Translations under genes and position numbers: made by a program
Assembly (NCBI GenBank): GCA_036365455.1
Contig: JAWQUS010000020.1
Coordinates: 531,001-595,000 of the forward strand
DNA: 64,000 nt
Reading direction: 5' to 3'
Source: Macrosoma leucophasiata
Lineage: Eukaryota; Arthropoda; Insecta; Lepidoptera; Hedylidae
Part shown: one piece after another, positions 21,472 through 32,960 of the stretch
How positions within the stretch are numbered: the stretch's first letter is position 1
Layout of the letters: every line of letters starts with the position of its first letter
The notes under the pieces: model-generated
What the model was told of the DNA's origin: nothing
What the model saw: only the letters and a program-made list of their open reading frames with translations
Database searches by the model: none

Positions 21472-21755
21472 ATTTTTTTTAATGTAATGGAAGTAGTAAG
21501 CAAGCATGCAGTTCACATTGATGTTAAATGATGACTGCAGCCTATAGACAGCCACACAAAGACTAAGGTCAAAATGCAGATGCGTTACCACTCCTGAGGC
21601 CTAAGGTGTGATGCCTCTGTGCCGGAAATTACAGGGCCGTACATTACCACCTGACCGGAACACGATAGTGCTGAACACAACCATTTAGTGGCAAGTATAT
21701 TAGGTAATGTGGTAGTGCCTACGCCCGCGAGCTCCGTCACTAGAACTCTACCACC
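21472..21755 (-). mobile_element. Family A, full length, subfamily 1
   Basis: Poly(T), AATGTAATGGAAGTAGTAAG, GTGCCGGAAATTACAGGGCC, ending at TAGAACTCTACCACCA. Confidence 0.85.
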
Positions 21756-21960
21756 ACGATATTGCAAATCACTAACTTTTCATTCAATACTATACTTACA
21801 TAGGTATAAGTAGCAAGTATTTGAAATGCTAGAGAAGTAACCACGAGAAGGTAATTAATGTTGACGTACATAAATGGTGTTTTCGCAATAACATGCGTAT
21901 AAATTTTAAAGACATTTAAAAATAAATTCGGGGGTTTCTTTTTATTTTTATTTTTTTGTT

Positions 21961-22250
21961 TTTTTTTTATATGTAATAAAAGTGGCAAACAAGCGTACAG
22001 TTCACATTGATGTTAAGTGATGACTGCAGCCTATAGACACCCACACAATGACCAGACGTCAAAATGCAGATGCGCTGCCACTCCTGAGGCATTAGGTGTT
22101 ATGCCTCTGTGCCGGCAATTACAGAGCCGTACATTACCACCTGACCGGAACACGATAGTGCTGAACACTACCATTTAGCGGCAAGTATATTAGGTAATGC
22201 GGTGGTGCTTACGCCCTCGAGCTCCGTCACTGGAGCTCTACCACCAGTAA
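21961..22250 (-). mobile_element. Family A, full length, subfamily 1
   Basis: Poly(T) through ATATGTAATAAAAGTGGC to GAGCTCTACCACCAGTAAAA. Only about 200 bp from the previous copy, in the same orientation. Confidence 0.85.
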
Positions 22251-22297
22251 AAAAAAAAATGCAGTTTGACTTAGAGCTAATTTCGACATTTTTTACT

Positions 22298-22370
22298 GGA
22301 GTCAAACAAGCATGCAATTCGTATTAATGGTATGTGGATACTTACAGCCTATAGATTAGGACTTTCTGGG
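22298..22370 (-). mobile_element. Family A tail scrap
   Basis: TCAAACAAGCATGCAATTCG and CTTACAGCCTATAGATTAGG. A further scrap of the same tail lies at 22672-22718 (AAGTGGCAAACAAACATACA). Confidence 0.5.
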
Positions 22371-22717
22371 AAGTGAATGCTTGTTAATGACTGCATTAAA
22401 AAAAAATCGGCCGTCAAATTTAATATAACTAAACGATTTCATTATAACAAATGGAACGTTACCAGCAACAGTGTCGCCTCGTTATAATTTCATGGATTAA
22501 ATTAAATACATTTTTGCGTTCATTTCACACTTTTACCATTTGCAAATCGATATAGGAGAAGCACAGATATCCGATCTACGATGTTTTTAAGGCCTTTCTC
22601 TTTGACAGTTATTGATTATACAAAAAAAAATCAGCGATATACGAGTAAGTAACCTATATAAGTAACATTTTTGTGACATGAAGTGGCAAACAAACATACA
22701 GTTCACATTCATGTTTG

Positions 22718-23035
22718 TAAAATATTTCTTAAGAATTTAAAAACATTATTGTAAAAAATGCTATACAAGAATACTTTAACGATAAATTATAAAAATATTT
22801 ATACAACAATACTAAACCAATTTTCTATTTACCTCTCCGGGAGAAATTTTACTAAATATTTATAAAAATATTTTTTCTATAATAATAGGAGAGGCTGCTC
22901 CTATTATTATATAGGTATTTTTGCTGTGCGCAAACGGGTCTGTAATGTCTAAAAATACAGAAAATGTTATTTAATTGTCCAACAACAATACCATTGCAGA
23001 ATGCAAATAAATCATTGAATTGAATTGAATGAAAA
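22718..23035 (+). mobile_element. LINE-F 3' end with (TTGAA)n tail
   Basis: Matches the complement of 51418-51680 (AAATATTTCTTAAGAAT, GACCCGTTTGCGC-type and CATTGCAGAATGCAAATAA) and ends GAATTGAATTGAATG. The ORF remnant is degraded. Confidence 0.7.
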
Positions 23036-23241
23036 ACTAAAAAAAAACAGTACAGCACAAGCATTATTGTGTAAAAATACGAATGGCAATAAAACCACGA
23101 TTAGTTGATATTAAATAAGTACATAGTAATCTATCGTGATCAGCGGATAGGCCGCGACGCCTTGCGCAACGCTCCCAGCCACCAGCCCACAATAGGCCGC
23201 GAAATGTTATCGCGCGGACAATAACACTGGGTTTCAAATCG

Positions 23242-23495
23242 TTTTATGGATGTGGCAAACAAGCATGCAGTTCACATCGATGTTAAGTGATGACTGCAGC
23301 CTATAGACCACACAAAGACCAAGGTCCAAATGCAGATGCGTTACCACTCCTGAGGCCTATGGAGTTATGCCTCTGTGCCGGAAATTACAAGGCCGTACAT
23401 TACCAGCTGACAGGAACACGATAGTGCTGAGAACACTATCATTGAGCGGCAAGTATATTGGGTAGTGCAGTGGTGCCTACGCCCACAAGCTCCAT
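23242..23495 (-). mobile_element. Family A, subfamily 1
   Basis: TGTGGCAAACAAGCATGCAG to CGCCCACAAGCTCCAT; poly(T) is lost. A hairpin with perfect 14-bp arms (TTCAGATGATACCT) lies just right at 23626-23658. Confidence 0.8.
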
Positions 23496-23932
23496 CTATA
23501 GACCTAACCAACAAAAATTCAAGAGTCTCTAAAACCTCTAGGGCTATGCATGAGTGACATGCAAAGTTCTGTGCTATTAGATTTTTTATACTACTATGTT
23601 AAATACCCATTCATTACAAGACACCTTCAGATGATACCTACACGAGGTATCATCTGAAAGTTAAGCCTCGTGCGGCCTCCCCTCCCCACAAAGAAGGTGG
23701 GTCACAGCCGCCACAGGCGCGCTTATACCAGCCCCTGCCTGACCTATATTGGTGACCTTTTTCCAACCATTCCCAAGATAATATGCTACTAGCGGTTGCA
23801 AAATATCTAAATCACAAAATGCCTTAAAGGAAAGATTACCTATGCTTTTATAAAATCATCTTGATGACCATAACAATACTTAATGAATAAAGAATCTTAT
23901 TTTATTTTTAAAGAAAAATGGAAAGAAAAATT

Positions 23933-24009
23933 TGACTTCAGGCGAGACTCGAACTCGCGACCTACTGGGAATCTAGTCCAGCCGCTCTTCCAATTGAGCT
24001 ACTGAAGCC
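23933..24009 (-). pseudogene. tRNA-like cassette, copy 1 (family C)
   Basis: The 7-bp acceptor stem GGCTTCA/TGAAGTC pairs with one G-U. The D arm GCTC/GAGC and T arm GCGAG-TTCGAGT-CTCGC are intact. The anticodon arm has only four good pairs and a 9-nt loop, so a functional tRNA is unlikely. It keeps A and B boxes for Pol III. Confidence 0.7.
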
Positions 24010-24245
24010 CTGCCCGATTTGTCAAATCTTTCCTTCACATCTATTGCATTGCTTTATGGTAGCAGCAGCGCCATCTATTACCAACTATGCTAGTTAGGCA
24101 ACCGATATAATAGACTTTTCAGTTTATTGAATATCGTAAAGAAGTCGCTTTTACCCTTAATAATTGTTTTTATATTATTTCGCATTAACACATGCTTGTG
24201 AAATATATTTTATTTTTAAAGAAAAATGGAAAGAAAATCGGGCAG

Positions 24246-24322
24246 GGCTTCAGTAGCTCAATTGGAAGAGCGGCTGGACTAGATTCCCAGTATGTCGCGA
24301 GTTCGAGTCTCGCCTGAAGTCA
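24246..24322 (+). pseudogene. tRNA-like cassette, copy 2 (family C)
   Basis: Identical to copy 1 except for one base (CCCAGTATG instead of CCCAGTAGG), 76 of 77 positions. It lies between two exact inverse 75-bp tails. Confidence 0.7.
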
Positions 24323-24511
24323 AATTTTTCTTTCCATTTTTCTTTAAAAATAAAATATATTTCACAAGCATGTGTTAATGCGAAATAATATAAAAACAAT
24401 AAAGAATCTTGTTTAGTTCATGAAAACTATACCTATAGCAGAGAATATGTAATGACTATAGTTACGTATTACTGATATTGGAATGATTCATAAAGACTGA
24501 ATAAATATACC

Positions 24512-25375
24512 TTTTTTATGTCATTAGGTTGACATAACCTAACATGAAGACGAGCGCTTACAAGGGGCCATCCATAAATTACGTCACACGTAAATGGGGA
24601 GGGAGGGTATCACCGAAATGTGACAATGTGTGACAAGGGGCAGGAGGGGTCGAAAGTTTTGTGACGTCACATGTTAAAATTTAAAATACTGAAACGTGAA
24701 ATCTAGATGTGAATAAAAAACTCTAAAAATCTACGAACTTGATCTATATTTATCAATAATTCACTATATTTATTGATTCGAGTGAGACTCAACTTCACAA
24801 GAATTTTGAATGGTAAGGGTTTAAATAGGTTTAAGTCGTCTGCGAGTGCTCGCTCGCTTTTCTACCGTTCCGCGCGTCGGTTGTTAGCGAGACCTGCGAC
24901 AAGTACTGCCACATGCGCCGGCGCAGTGACTTCAATACGTTCCTATTGTTTAGTGACAGTCAAAATAAGCAAAAAATGGAAAAAGCTGTTTTCTCTCGAT
25001 TATTTTTGAGTACATGAATAAATTTTAAAAATATGTGACGTCACATCAGGAGGGGGGGGCTTATAAAAATGTGACAACCTGTGACAAGGACGGGGGGAGG
25101 GGTCCAAAAGTCCCGAAATTCGTGTGACGTAATTTATGGATGGCCCCCAAGCAGACGTGCCACCTGATGGAAAGTGGTGAACATTTGCATCACCAGGGGA
25201 GTTGTCAACACGCTGCCAGTCCTGAAGGACTCCTTTGACGCCATTTTTGAAGAACTCCGTATTGTAGCACCGAGGAAATACCTCAGAGGGAAGTTCGTTC
25301 CACAATTTACACGTTTTGGCAAAAATGAAAGTGAAAACCGCACCGTTGAGCACTGCCACGTCCAGTCGGATTCCT
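24512..25375 (-). mobile_element. Jockey/CR1-type LINE 3' end, split by a TIR element
   Basis: Poly(T) and TATGTCATTAGGTTGACA (24513-24535) give the LINE tail. After the insertion the copy resumes CAAGCAGACGTGCCACCTGA and continues as the complement of the LINE ORF C-terminus (KLWNELPSEVF, FKNGVK, at 25200-25330). 5'-truncated near 25375. Confidence 0.85.
24564..25147. mobile_element. TIR transposon/MITE with GGGGCCATCCATAAATTACG ends
   Basis: The left end GGGGCCATCCATAAATTACG is exactly inverted at the right end. The flanks repeat CAA (24561-24563, 25148-25150). The subterminal TGTGACGTCACAT motifs are also inverted. 584 bp, no transposase. I cannot name its superfamily. Confidence 0.85.
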
Positions 25376-25856
25376 CGGACCTCATATTATCAAATATTAC
25401 CTTGCTCTCAAAATGCTTATGCCCTAGTGCTCCGCCACAGGAGCTCAACCAGTAGAAGCTGAAAGTATTTAGTTTATAGAAGTTATCATAACAAACATGT
25501 TGTTTCACTATAAACGCATATAACTTTGTATCAAACACTTTCGCGTAAACATTCACTACGATAGTAATCTTACACTGCACCACACATATCGACACACAAT
25601 TCTTTGTTCATTTCATACTATCATTATTAGACTTGTGTTGCTTACCATACGTGTCGTGTATTTAATTGGTGATATATCAATTGAACAGTTGCATGCAATG
25701 GGATCGAGTTTGTCTGAGCAATTTGAATATTTACATGCTATGTCTACTTGAACCGGTAATATGCCGATGTCTCATTGTCTACCATCCTTTTCCACAATAA
25801 CCATAAACGTAAATGCAACTTCACTTCACGCCTATAAAAAACGCCTTCCCGAAAGT

Positions 25857-25906
25857 GTTTTTAGGGTTCCGTAGTAAACAAGGAACCCTTATAGTTTCGC
25901 CATGTC

Positions 25907-25938
<32 letters not shown>

Positions 25939-26488
25939 CGCGGTTTCGCTCAAAAACTATAAGTACTAGAGACTTGAAATTTGGCTCAAGTATACATCTT
26001 AATTACGCCGACAATATCGTAGAATAAAAACATGAAAAAAAAATATTTAGGGTAACCTCCCCTATATGTAACGCGAGGATATTTTTATTAATTTTCGATT
26101 TCCATATGGTGTAAGGTATCGTTGGATAGGTCTTTTAAAAATATTATGGGTGTCCCAGCATCATTTTTGAATTTAGTTATCTGTACGTGACTTATTAAGC
26201 TTTAAAGTGCAAATTTTCGTTAGACTCAAGTGTCCCCCCCCCCTACAGACTAAACGGTTATTGTTAGAAATTCAAACGTTACGGCAATAGTAGCTACATA
26301 CAACGAAATTAAAAGGAAAACTATCACACGTAAGTTGGCTTTACAAGTTTGCGAGTAATAATCGACCAAATGTATTTTACTCGAAAATTTCGAACATGTC
26401 CATAGAAATATATATTTTTTTCATTACATCTCTTACTCTGTAACTACGGAACCCTACACTGCGCGTGGCCCGACACGCACTTGACCGG
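25857..26488. repeat. Family H repeat, near complete
   Basis: Starts TTTTTAGGGTTCCGTAGTAA, has a GTCT microsatellite (25913-25935), and ends CTACGGAACCCTACACTGCG then CACTTGACCGGTTTTT. The short inverted ends AGGGTTCCGTAG / CTACGGAACCCT suggest a TIR element, superfamily unassigned. Confidence 0.65.
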
Positions 26489-26895
26489 TTTTTTTATGTA
26501 ATGAAGTGGCAAACAAGCATACAGTTCACATTAATAATAAGTAAATAAATGAATCCTATAAAGATCTACATAGATTTCTGTGTTGATGCGCTGCCATTCC
26601 TGAGGTCTTTAAGTTGTTATACTTACCAACATACATTACCACCAGGGAGCCGACCGCCTAACTGAAATGCTTTCGTTTAGAACGTTATCTTATCCGTTTC
26701 GTACCGCCTATTAAAACATTTTACTCTTAAGTAACCTGTATACCTGCGGACGAAAACACTTCCAGGAAAAAGTTAGGCGGTACGAAACTTATAAGATGTT
26801 GTCATAATCGAAAGCTAAACGAAAGCATTTGAGTTAGGCGGTCGGCCGCCGACCGGAACTCGATAGCGCTGCACACTTCCATTTAGCGGCAAGTA
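26489..26895 (-). mobile_element. Family A copy split by a palindromic MITE
   Basis: TTATGTAATGAAGTGGCAAA to CATACATTACCACCA, then the insertion, then GACCGGAACTCGATAGCGCT to TTTAGCGGCAAGTAGAG. Confidence 0.8.
26650..26845. mobile_element. Palindromic MITE nested in family A
   Basis: CCGACCGCCTAACTGAAATG is mirrored by CATTTGAGTTAGGCGGTCGG. A second inner pair (GTTTCGTACCGCCTA / TTAGGCGGTACGAAAC) makes it doubly palindromic. 196 bp; the target duplication is unclear. Confidence 0.75.
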
Positions 26896-27419
26896 GAGAA
26901 CGAGAAACCCCCCCTCATACTCAACATTAATCGGGATCGCGCCTGTTTTAAATGATAATAAACAAAGATAATAAAAAATTTGTTACCAATGCATTTGTGT
27001 TTCTCTCTGGGTCGGTTCCTCATGCCTGAAGATCGTCATCAGATCGATTTATCCGTCTGCATCGGTTTCTGTTAAACGCATCAATTGCGTTCTAATGTTC
27101 CAAAAAAGATGCAAAAAAGTGTCCTGAGCGGTCTCACGTTGGTATATTGATAAATAAACGTAATCAGTTGTAAGATATGCGATAGTGAACAATAATACTA
27201 TATCTACTAATATGTATGTATGTTCACTAAAACTGGATGATACACTATCAGTGCATACCTACTTGAATTAGCCGTGCAAATATTTGTAATGCTATTAGTA
27301 TTCTATATTATTTACAAGTGGTGGGAGTTAATCAGTAGGTACAGTTCTTAAGTAATAGCACATTCAATGTAAACTGTATGGCTTTTTGCCTCTTCATGAC
27401 ATAAAAATAAGTGCATTGT

Positions 27420-27645
27420 TGGCAATAGATGTCGCTACTGCCACCATAAGGCATTGCAATAAATGTGAATGGAGGATTTGACAAATCAGGTGTAGACTTC
27501 GGTAGCTCAGTTGGAAGAGCGGCCGGACTAGATTCCCAGTGGCCGCGAGTGTGAAGTCAAATTGTTCTTTTCATTTTTTCTTTAAAAATAAAATATATTT
27601 CCCTAGCATGTGTTATTGCAAAAAATAATATAAAAACAATTAAAA
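27420..27645 (+). mobile_element. Family C copy, head plus tRNA-like plus tail
   Basis: Head GGCAATAGATGTCGCTACTG, tRNA-like from 27493 (CTTCGGTAGCTCAGTTGG), then the usual tail. An 11-nt deletion removes the B box (GCGAGTGTGAAGTC), so this cassette is dead. Confidence 0.75.
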
Positions 27646-27673
27646 ATTACAGAGAGATTAAACTTGAGAGTTA

Positions 27674-27944
27674 TTAATGGTAGAAATGCAGTGACGGAGC
27701 TCGTGGGCGTTGGCACCATCGCATTACCTAATAAACTTGCTGCTAAGTGGTATCTAGTGTTCACCACTATCGTGTTCCGGTCAGGTGGTCATGTACGGCC
27801 CTGTGATTTCCGGCACAGAGGCATAACACCTGAGGCCTCAGGATGCATCTGCATTTTGACCTCTGGTCTTTGTGTCTATAGGATGCAGTCATTACCTTAA
27901 ATCAATGTAAACCAATGTTTGCACTTTCATTACATTAAAAAAAA
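27674..27944 (+). mobile_element. Family A, near full length, subfamily 1
   Basis: TGGTAGAAATGCAGTGACGG to TTCATTACATTAAAAAAAA, with minor internal gaps. Confidence 0.85.
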
Positions 27945-28404
27945 CATTTTTAAGGGTTTCAGAAGTCCTTTTAGGATAACTCATGTGTGTATCTGTCCGT
28001 CTGTTATAGCCGATTTTCTACGAAACTACAGGGCTGATGAAGGTATAATAGTGAAGTGACACAGTTTAGTTTTTCTTGTTACTTTTTTACACGCAGATTG
28101 ACTTCGTACTTAAGTATAGAGACCGCATTGGAATCGGATATCCATGTCGTGCGTCGACAACCACAGATTGCACAATAAGTACAATTGCAGAACATTCTCT
28201 GGTTAAAACAACATAATCACTAACTTCAATACTTGAGTACTAACTACGTATTGATATTCAAGAGAGCCTACTGGGTTTTTTAAGGTAGATTTTCCGATAT
28301 TACATATTAGCACTTTGGCACTCTGCCAGTGAATAACAAGCATGACCTACAGACCTAATTCCAGTCAATTTTTAAAAGATTGAGTAACATATCTTTTGAT
28401 AAAA

Positions 28405-28465
28405 TTCCTCATCATCATTTTAGCCGAAAGACGTCCACTGCTGGACCAAAGCCTCCCTATACACC
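28405..28465 (-). mobile_element. RTE-type LINE tail fragment
   Basis: CTCATCATCATTTTAGCCGA then AAGACGTCCACTGCTGGACC. A similar tail lies at 36303-36365 and a third, GC-rich version at 41650-41800 with a relative at 28940-29060 (GATCGCAGTGGCGGTAGT-like). Confidence 0.5.
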
Positions 28466-28550
28466 TATTTTTTACATTTGAATGTATTTTCCTTAGACTT
28501 TTGTTTATTGACATTTTAATATTTTAAACGTATTTTTATTCATAGTGTAA

Positions 28551-28806
28551 TCACGCTAATATTATAAATGTGCAAGTTTCTTTGTTTGGATGTTTGTCCG
28601 TCAATCACGCGGAAACTACTGAACGGATTTTGATGAAATTTGTTATACAGATAGGGTATTAGCTGACTTAGATTATAGGATAGGGACTTTATATCCCGAA
28701 AAAATGTTTCTAATGGGATGCCATGGGCCATGGGATGATTTGATGAGTTTCCACAGGTTACGCGAAAAGCGAACTACACGCGGGCGGAGCCGCGGGCAAC
28801 AGCTAG
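28551..28806 (+). mobile_element. Lep1-type Helitron-like element
   Basis: TCACGCTAATATTATAAATG after A; ends GAGCCGCGGGCAACAGCTAG before T. The terminal hairpin around CGCGGGCGGAGCCGCGGG is clear. Confidence 0.85.
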
Positions 28807-29439
28807 TTCATAATATGTAAAATTTTCAATGAAATCTAAATTGTATACTTACCTTTTTTGTTATTGTGTATGTGTGCCTTAATTACTATTGTTCTTTAAG
28901 GAATTTAATTTCGGAATTAAATAAACAAATAAAATAAATAAATAATGAAAAAGGGGGATATGCCACAATTGCCACGCCTGGCAATGAGGATTGACAATCG
29001 CAGTGGCGGTAGTGCCGGTAGTGCCGGTAGTTTTACCACAGGACGCTGCTGTCTTCTATCTTGCGTTATTGCACTTACTCCCGCATATCTAAGCATAGGA
29101 ATGGTTTCATCGCGAAATAAAAGGTTCTATTGTAAAAAATGTCTATACTTGGAGGAAACGCACATCACTAGCGTACCTACCTATATTTATTTATACATGA
29201 AAATAAACTTGTTTGCGAAGGAATCGCGTAAAAACAAACCTTGTTAGAATTGTTCGTGAGAAGGTGTTGTCAGAACGAACAATGGCTGGATGAGATACAG
29301 CGCTGTGATGAAATTGACAAGGTCAAGATTTTAATCTAGAATAGACTTGAGTACTACCTAGATTAGAGTTAGGTACCAACGCGTCTGTATTAATCATGGA
29401 TTGGAGTTAGGTGTTTCAAAGTTCCGCACATCAAAAGCA

Positions 29440-29560
29440 GAAAACGGAACCTTTATCACACGTGCGTCCGTCTGTCTGTCCGTCTGTCATTGCCGAAGTG
29501 CTGGGCCGATGGAGTTGAAAGGTACACATATGTATACCTATATGGTACACGTAACTAAAA
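29440..29560 (+). repeat. Family H fragment
   Basis: GGAACCTTTATCACACGTGC and a GTCCGTCTGTCTGTCC run followed by GCTGGGCCGATGGAGTTGAA. Confidence 0.45.
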
Positions 29561-29656
29561 TATTAGGAATTAAAAATTGAATCTCAAATAGGTATTATAA
29601 CCTATATTTTTTATAACATTAAAGAAAAATATAAAAAAATTGACCAAAAGTTTACT

Positions 29657-29815
29657 ACGTTCCATTGACCTATGACATAAGAACTAGACAATGCATTTCC
29701 CTTGTAAGCACGGTTTCAGTTTCCAGAAGACAATTTACCACACTTTCACAGTAACATGACAGATGACGTGGAAACATCTGTCATAAATAACTGTCAAATC
29801 AATTTTAAAAAAAAA
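29657..29815 (-). repeat. Family I repeat, copy 1
   Basis: Complement of 34663-34830 and 60332-60500: GACCTATGACATAAG, GGTTTCAGTTTCCAGAAG and CTGTCAAATCAATTTTAAAA. Confidence 0.55.
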
Positions 29816-30046
29816 TGTATGATAATAATTTAGAATTTCTTTATTTAGTTATGATAATTATTTACAAATCATTACTTAAGAGTAGCTTAACTAATGACAA
29901 TATTGATCTTAGTTTCTAGGTATAAGAATACTTAATCCTACGACCCTATATAATGCAAATTAATTATACAAACCTACTTTCCCGGATATGATAATTATGT
30001 GATATTAACATGTTCTTAATTTATTTGCTAGGAAACATAAGAAAAC

Positions 30047-30245
30047 CTAGCTTAGTGCTATTGAGCTTAAACTATGACTAGAGGGCGAGATGATGGGTGA
30101 TATTATGTACAATGAGGGAATTGTTATTATACTAAAAATTGTTGGTGGGGTTGTTTGGGGTAGGAGATGTGTGGGGTGATGATGTCTAAAGACGAGGGAG
30201 GGGGAGGCTAGGGGTGAGGGGTTGAGGGGGGGGGGGGGAATCAAT
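30047..30245. repeat. G-rich low-complexity tract
   Basis: Long runs of G and GGGGT on plus; the 75-codon minus frame over it is Pro/Ser/His filler and is not a gene. Confidence 0.7.
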
Positions 30246-30400
30246 TTCAAACGGAACCGACTGTTATATGTCAACTTCGTTGCTACTTCCCCCTCTTATT
30301 GCATCGTGCAAGACGTGCAAATTACAAAAAAAAACTATATGACGCCTATATGGTACGAGTATGTACCTAAGGTAACGTAGATAACCTCTCAATTATTTTA

Positions 30401-30690
30401 TTTTTTTATTTATGTAATGGAAGTGGCAAGCAAGCATGCAGTTCATATTGGTGTTAAGTGATGACTGCAGCCTATAATACCACACAAAACCCAAGGTCAA
30501 GATCCAGATGCGTTACCACTCCTGAGGCCTAAGATGTTATGTCTCTGTGCCGGAAATTACAGGGCCGTACATTACCACCTGACCGGAACACGATAGTGCT
30601 GAACACTACCATTTAGCGGCAAGTATATTAGGTAATGCGGTGGTGCCTACGCCCGCGAGCTCCGTCACTGGAGCTCTACGAACAGTAAAA
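30401..30690 (-). mobile_element. Family A, full length, subfamily 1
   Basis: TTATTTATGTAATGGAAGTG to GAGCTCTACGAACAGTAAAA. Confidence 0.85.
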
Positions 30691-31034
30691 ATGATGATGA
30701 GGTAATAATCCTTCGATATAAAGTACATGTACCTTACAAAAATTACATTTTTGGCGGATGCACACAACGATCAGCTGGTGGGTTACATAGTGGTTCCATA
30801 GCTGACGTCATATCTCCCATATCATAGATTTCATATCTCTGTCATATCTACTGCACACCTACGTGTTCAATACTCGCCCTGATTGCTCACGTGTACAAAA
30901 TTATTATATCTAGTTTACTTAACAGTTGGTTTGATTTAATTCATTACTACCTTTTACCGCGATTTCGTCTGCGTGGAATTCAGGACAAATATGAAGCGAC
31001 TTCCATTAATAGACTAAACGTCAACACTAACTAT

Positions 31035-31325
31035 CGTCCGAGCCCAACAAGGAAAGATATCTGAAAAATGCAAAGAACACAACATTCCCTTCTACTGCCA
31101 TTTTGTATATTATTGTAAGGCCTTTGATGCCCTCCATCATATGGAAACCTGGGAAGCCTTAAAAACCAGGGTGTCGAGTAAAAAACATTTGAATAATCAC
31201 AAACATCTGTACAAATATGGCAGCGAAAGCAACACTGGATCGAGGAGATTCCGAGGTTGCAATACAAAGTAAAGTAAGACAGGGCGATCCTATGTAACAA
31301 AAATTATTCAATGCAGCTTACCTAC
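31035..31325 (+). pseudogene. RTE-type LINE reverse transcriptase remnant
   Basis: Conceptual reading gives KCKEHNIPFYCHFV then CKAFDA (motif A; the usual FVDYEKAFD pattern is damaged), WEALKNQGV, and later VKQGDP with LFNA (motif B region), but in more than one frame with stops. An old dead copy; only the central RT region remains. Confidence 0.7.
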
Positions 31326-32630
31326 CTCATGAATCACTCTATCTATCAGTCTCAAGAAAACCCTCATGAAGAGTCGTGCAGTCTTTGAGTTTATCGCGAA
31401 CAGACAGAAAGACAGATGCGGCAGAGAATTTTGTTTTGTAATAAAATAAATAGGTAGTTTTACGAATTATTCACCATTCTAGGTAACTCTAATATAGACA
31501 AGTATCAAGTAGGCGTATGGAATCTCTCTATAGGTACTCTCTATTTCACATGATCTGGATTATAGAGTGAACCTTGCACCAAAACCTCAAAACACCGTTA
31601 TGGCTATATATAGCAAGAACAGATGTAGCAAGAGGCCGCCTATAATAATGTACTTATTTAGCGGAACCGGCGCGTGCGCGTAAATCTACATTGGTAGGTA
31701 TTGTGTTATGAAATATTACGAACGCTTAATCGTTTGTTAACAATCTCTTTTGTTGTTCGTCATCAATCTCTTCTGTTAGCTATTTTTTAACCAACCTTCA
31801 ATAATGTCTAAATGCGTAACAAAAACTGATACAAGTCGAATTCTCACACGAAGGGTAAAGAACCATAGTGCAATTTTTAACACACACGGTCCATGAATAT
31901 TTTGACGAAAACGGGCAAGCAAGGATCTCATCAAAAAAGTAATGATGTTCAGTGCCCCAACATCACATTTCAGCGCCTTTGTTCATACAGCCACATACAG
32001 TTTCGGCCTCGTGCAGGATCCCGTTTAGTGACGTATGTGCATTCCATCCGTCCATTTGAGGTGTTCACACGAGCGTACCGTTAGGCAACTAGTTTCAAGT
32101 TTCTAATGTCAAAAATAGAAATTGCACCATTTCCACCCTCTTTGGGTGTACGTTGATCAATCAGTCAGATAGTCAGTCATCATCAGTTTTTTCTCTTATA
32201 TCAATAATATATCTATAAAGGTGAAGCTGATAGTTAATAAATAACCTAAACATCAAATTAATCAATCATCAATTAACATTTTAGTCAATTTAATAAATTA
32301 TTATCTTATTCCATTTATTATATTTCCATCACCCGGTAAAAGTCCAAACAGCACGAATGGGTCCCCATAGGTCTCCCATTTCTATAATTATCTGACGCGT
32401 TGATACAGCAAAAAAAAAAACAACATTATATACCAATTATATACAGTCAGAAACTGAATGCCGTGTTAAGTGGGGCTAGGATGGAGTGCGCTACCGTTTT
32501 GAACAGTACCTAATCGTTCAATGTTAATGCCTAATCCGGTTCTTTCCTTCAACTTTCTTTAGGACCTACACGAACAACGCAAATATTGTCTCAATAAATA
32601 TTGGGTTGAATCTGCTGCGTATAATATTTC
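31326..32630. other. Mostly unassigned intergenic sequence
   Basis: No gene. A family J repeat (CTGGATTAT..GAACCTTGCACCAAAAC) occurs at 31545-31660 and again at 32632-32745. Confidence 0.4.
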
Positions 32631-32778
32631 GCTTGACCTGGATTATGCGAACCTTGCACCAAAACGCCATTATTGCCGTATATGGCGGCAGTGGGCGCAC
32701 ATGTGTAGAGGGGCCGCTATCTGCCGAATGTGGCGCTGAACACCGAGAGCACAAAAGATGAGCTCAGTTTTATGTCGG

Positions 32779-32960
32779 CGTCGCGGTTGGTCCAGTGGTC
32801 AGTGATGATGGTTAGATTCGATAGCGGGTTCGATCCCCGCATCGGGACAAATATTTGTATGGTCTGCAACTATTTATTACGGGTCTGGTCAATATGCAAC
32901 ACAGACTGGAACATCCTTTGGATGGAATTCTTTTTGACAGTCTACTTTGCAGTTTCTATT
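32779..32960 (+). mobile_element. Family D tRNA-headed SINE
   Basis: GTTGGTCCAGTGGTCAGTG (A-box/D-arm-like), B box GGGTTCGATCCCC (32827-32839), then GGGACAAATATTTGTATGGT, the body shared with 15625-15790. Confidence 0.65.

Larger units (their letters stand above)
23899..24397. mobile_element. Family C fold-back composite carrying two tRNA-like cassettes
   Basis: The block is bounded by the 13-bp direct repeat AATAAAGAATCTT (23886-23898 and 24398-24410). Inside, left to right: a tail (complement), a tRNA-like on minus, a ~70-bp head, a spacer, then a tail (complement, 24163-24237), a tRNA-like on plus, and the same tail on plus (24326-24400, its last three bases overlapping the direct repeat). 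The two 75-bp tail arms around the second cassette are perfect inverse copies. The mechanism is unresolved; retrotransposition with template switching is one option. Confidence 0.8.

Noticed and set aside
23933..24322. Two functional tRNA genes
   Set aside because: Acceptor, D and T arms fold, but the anticodon arm has a 9-nt loop with four pairs, and the sequence recurs in repeats, so pseudo-tRNA cassettes are the better call.
25913..25935. GTCT repeats as a CRISPR or satellite array
   Set aside because: It is a simple microsatellite within family H; no spacer structure anywhere in the window.
30047..30274. 75-codon Pro/Ser/His-rich frame
   Set aside because: Low-complexity G-rich tract read in reverse.
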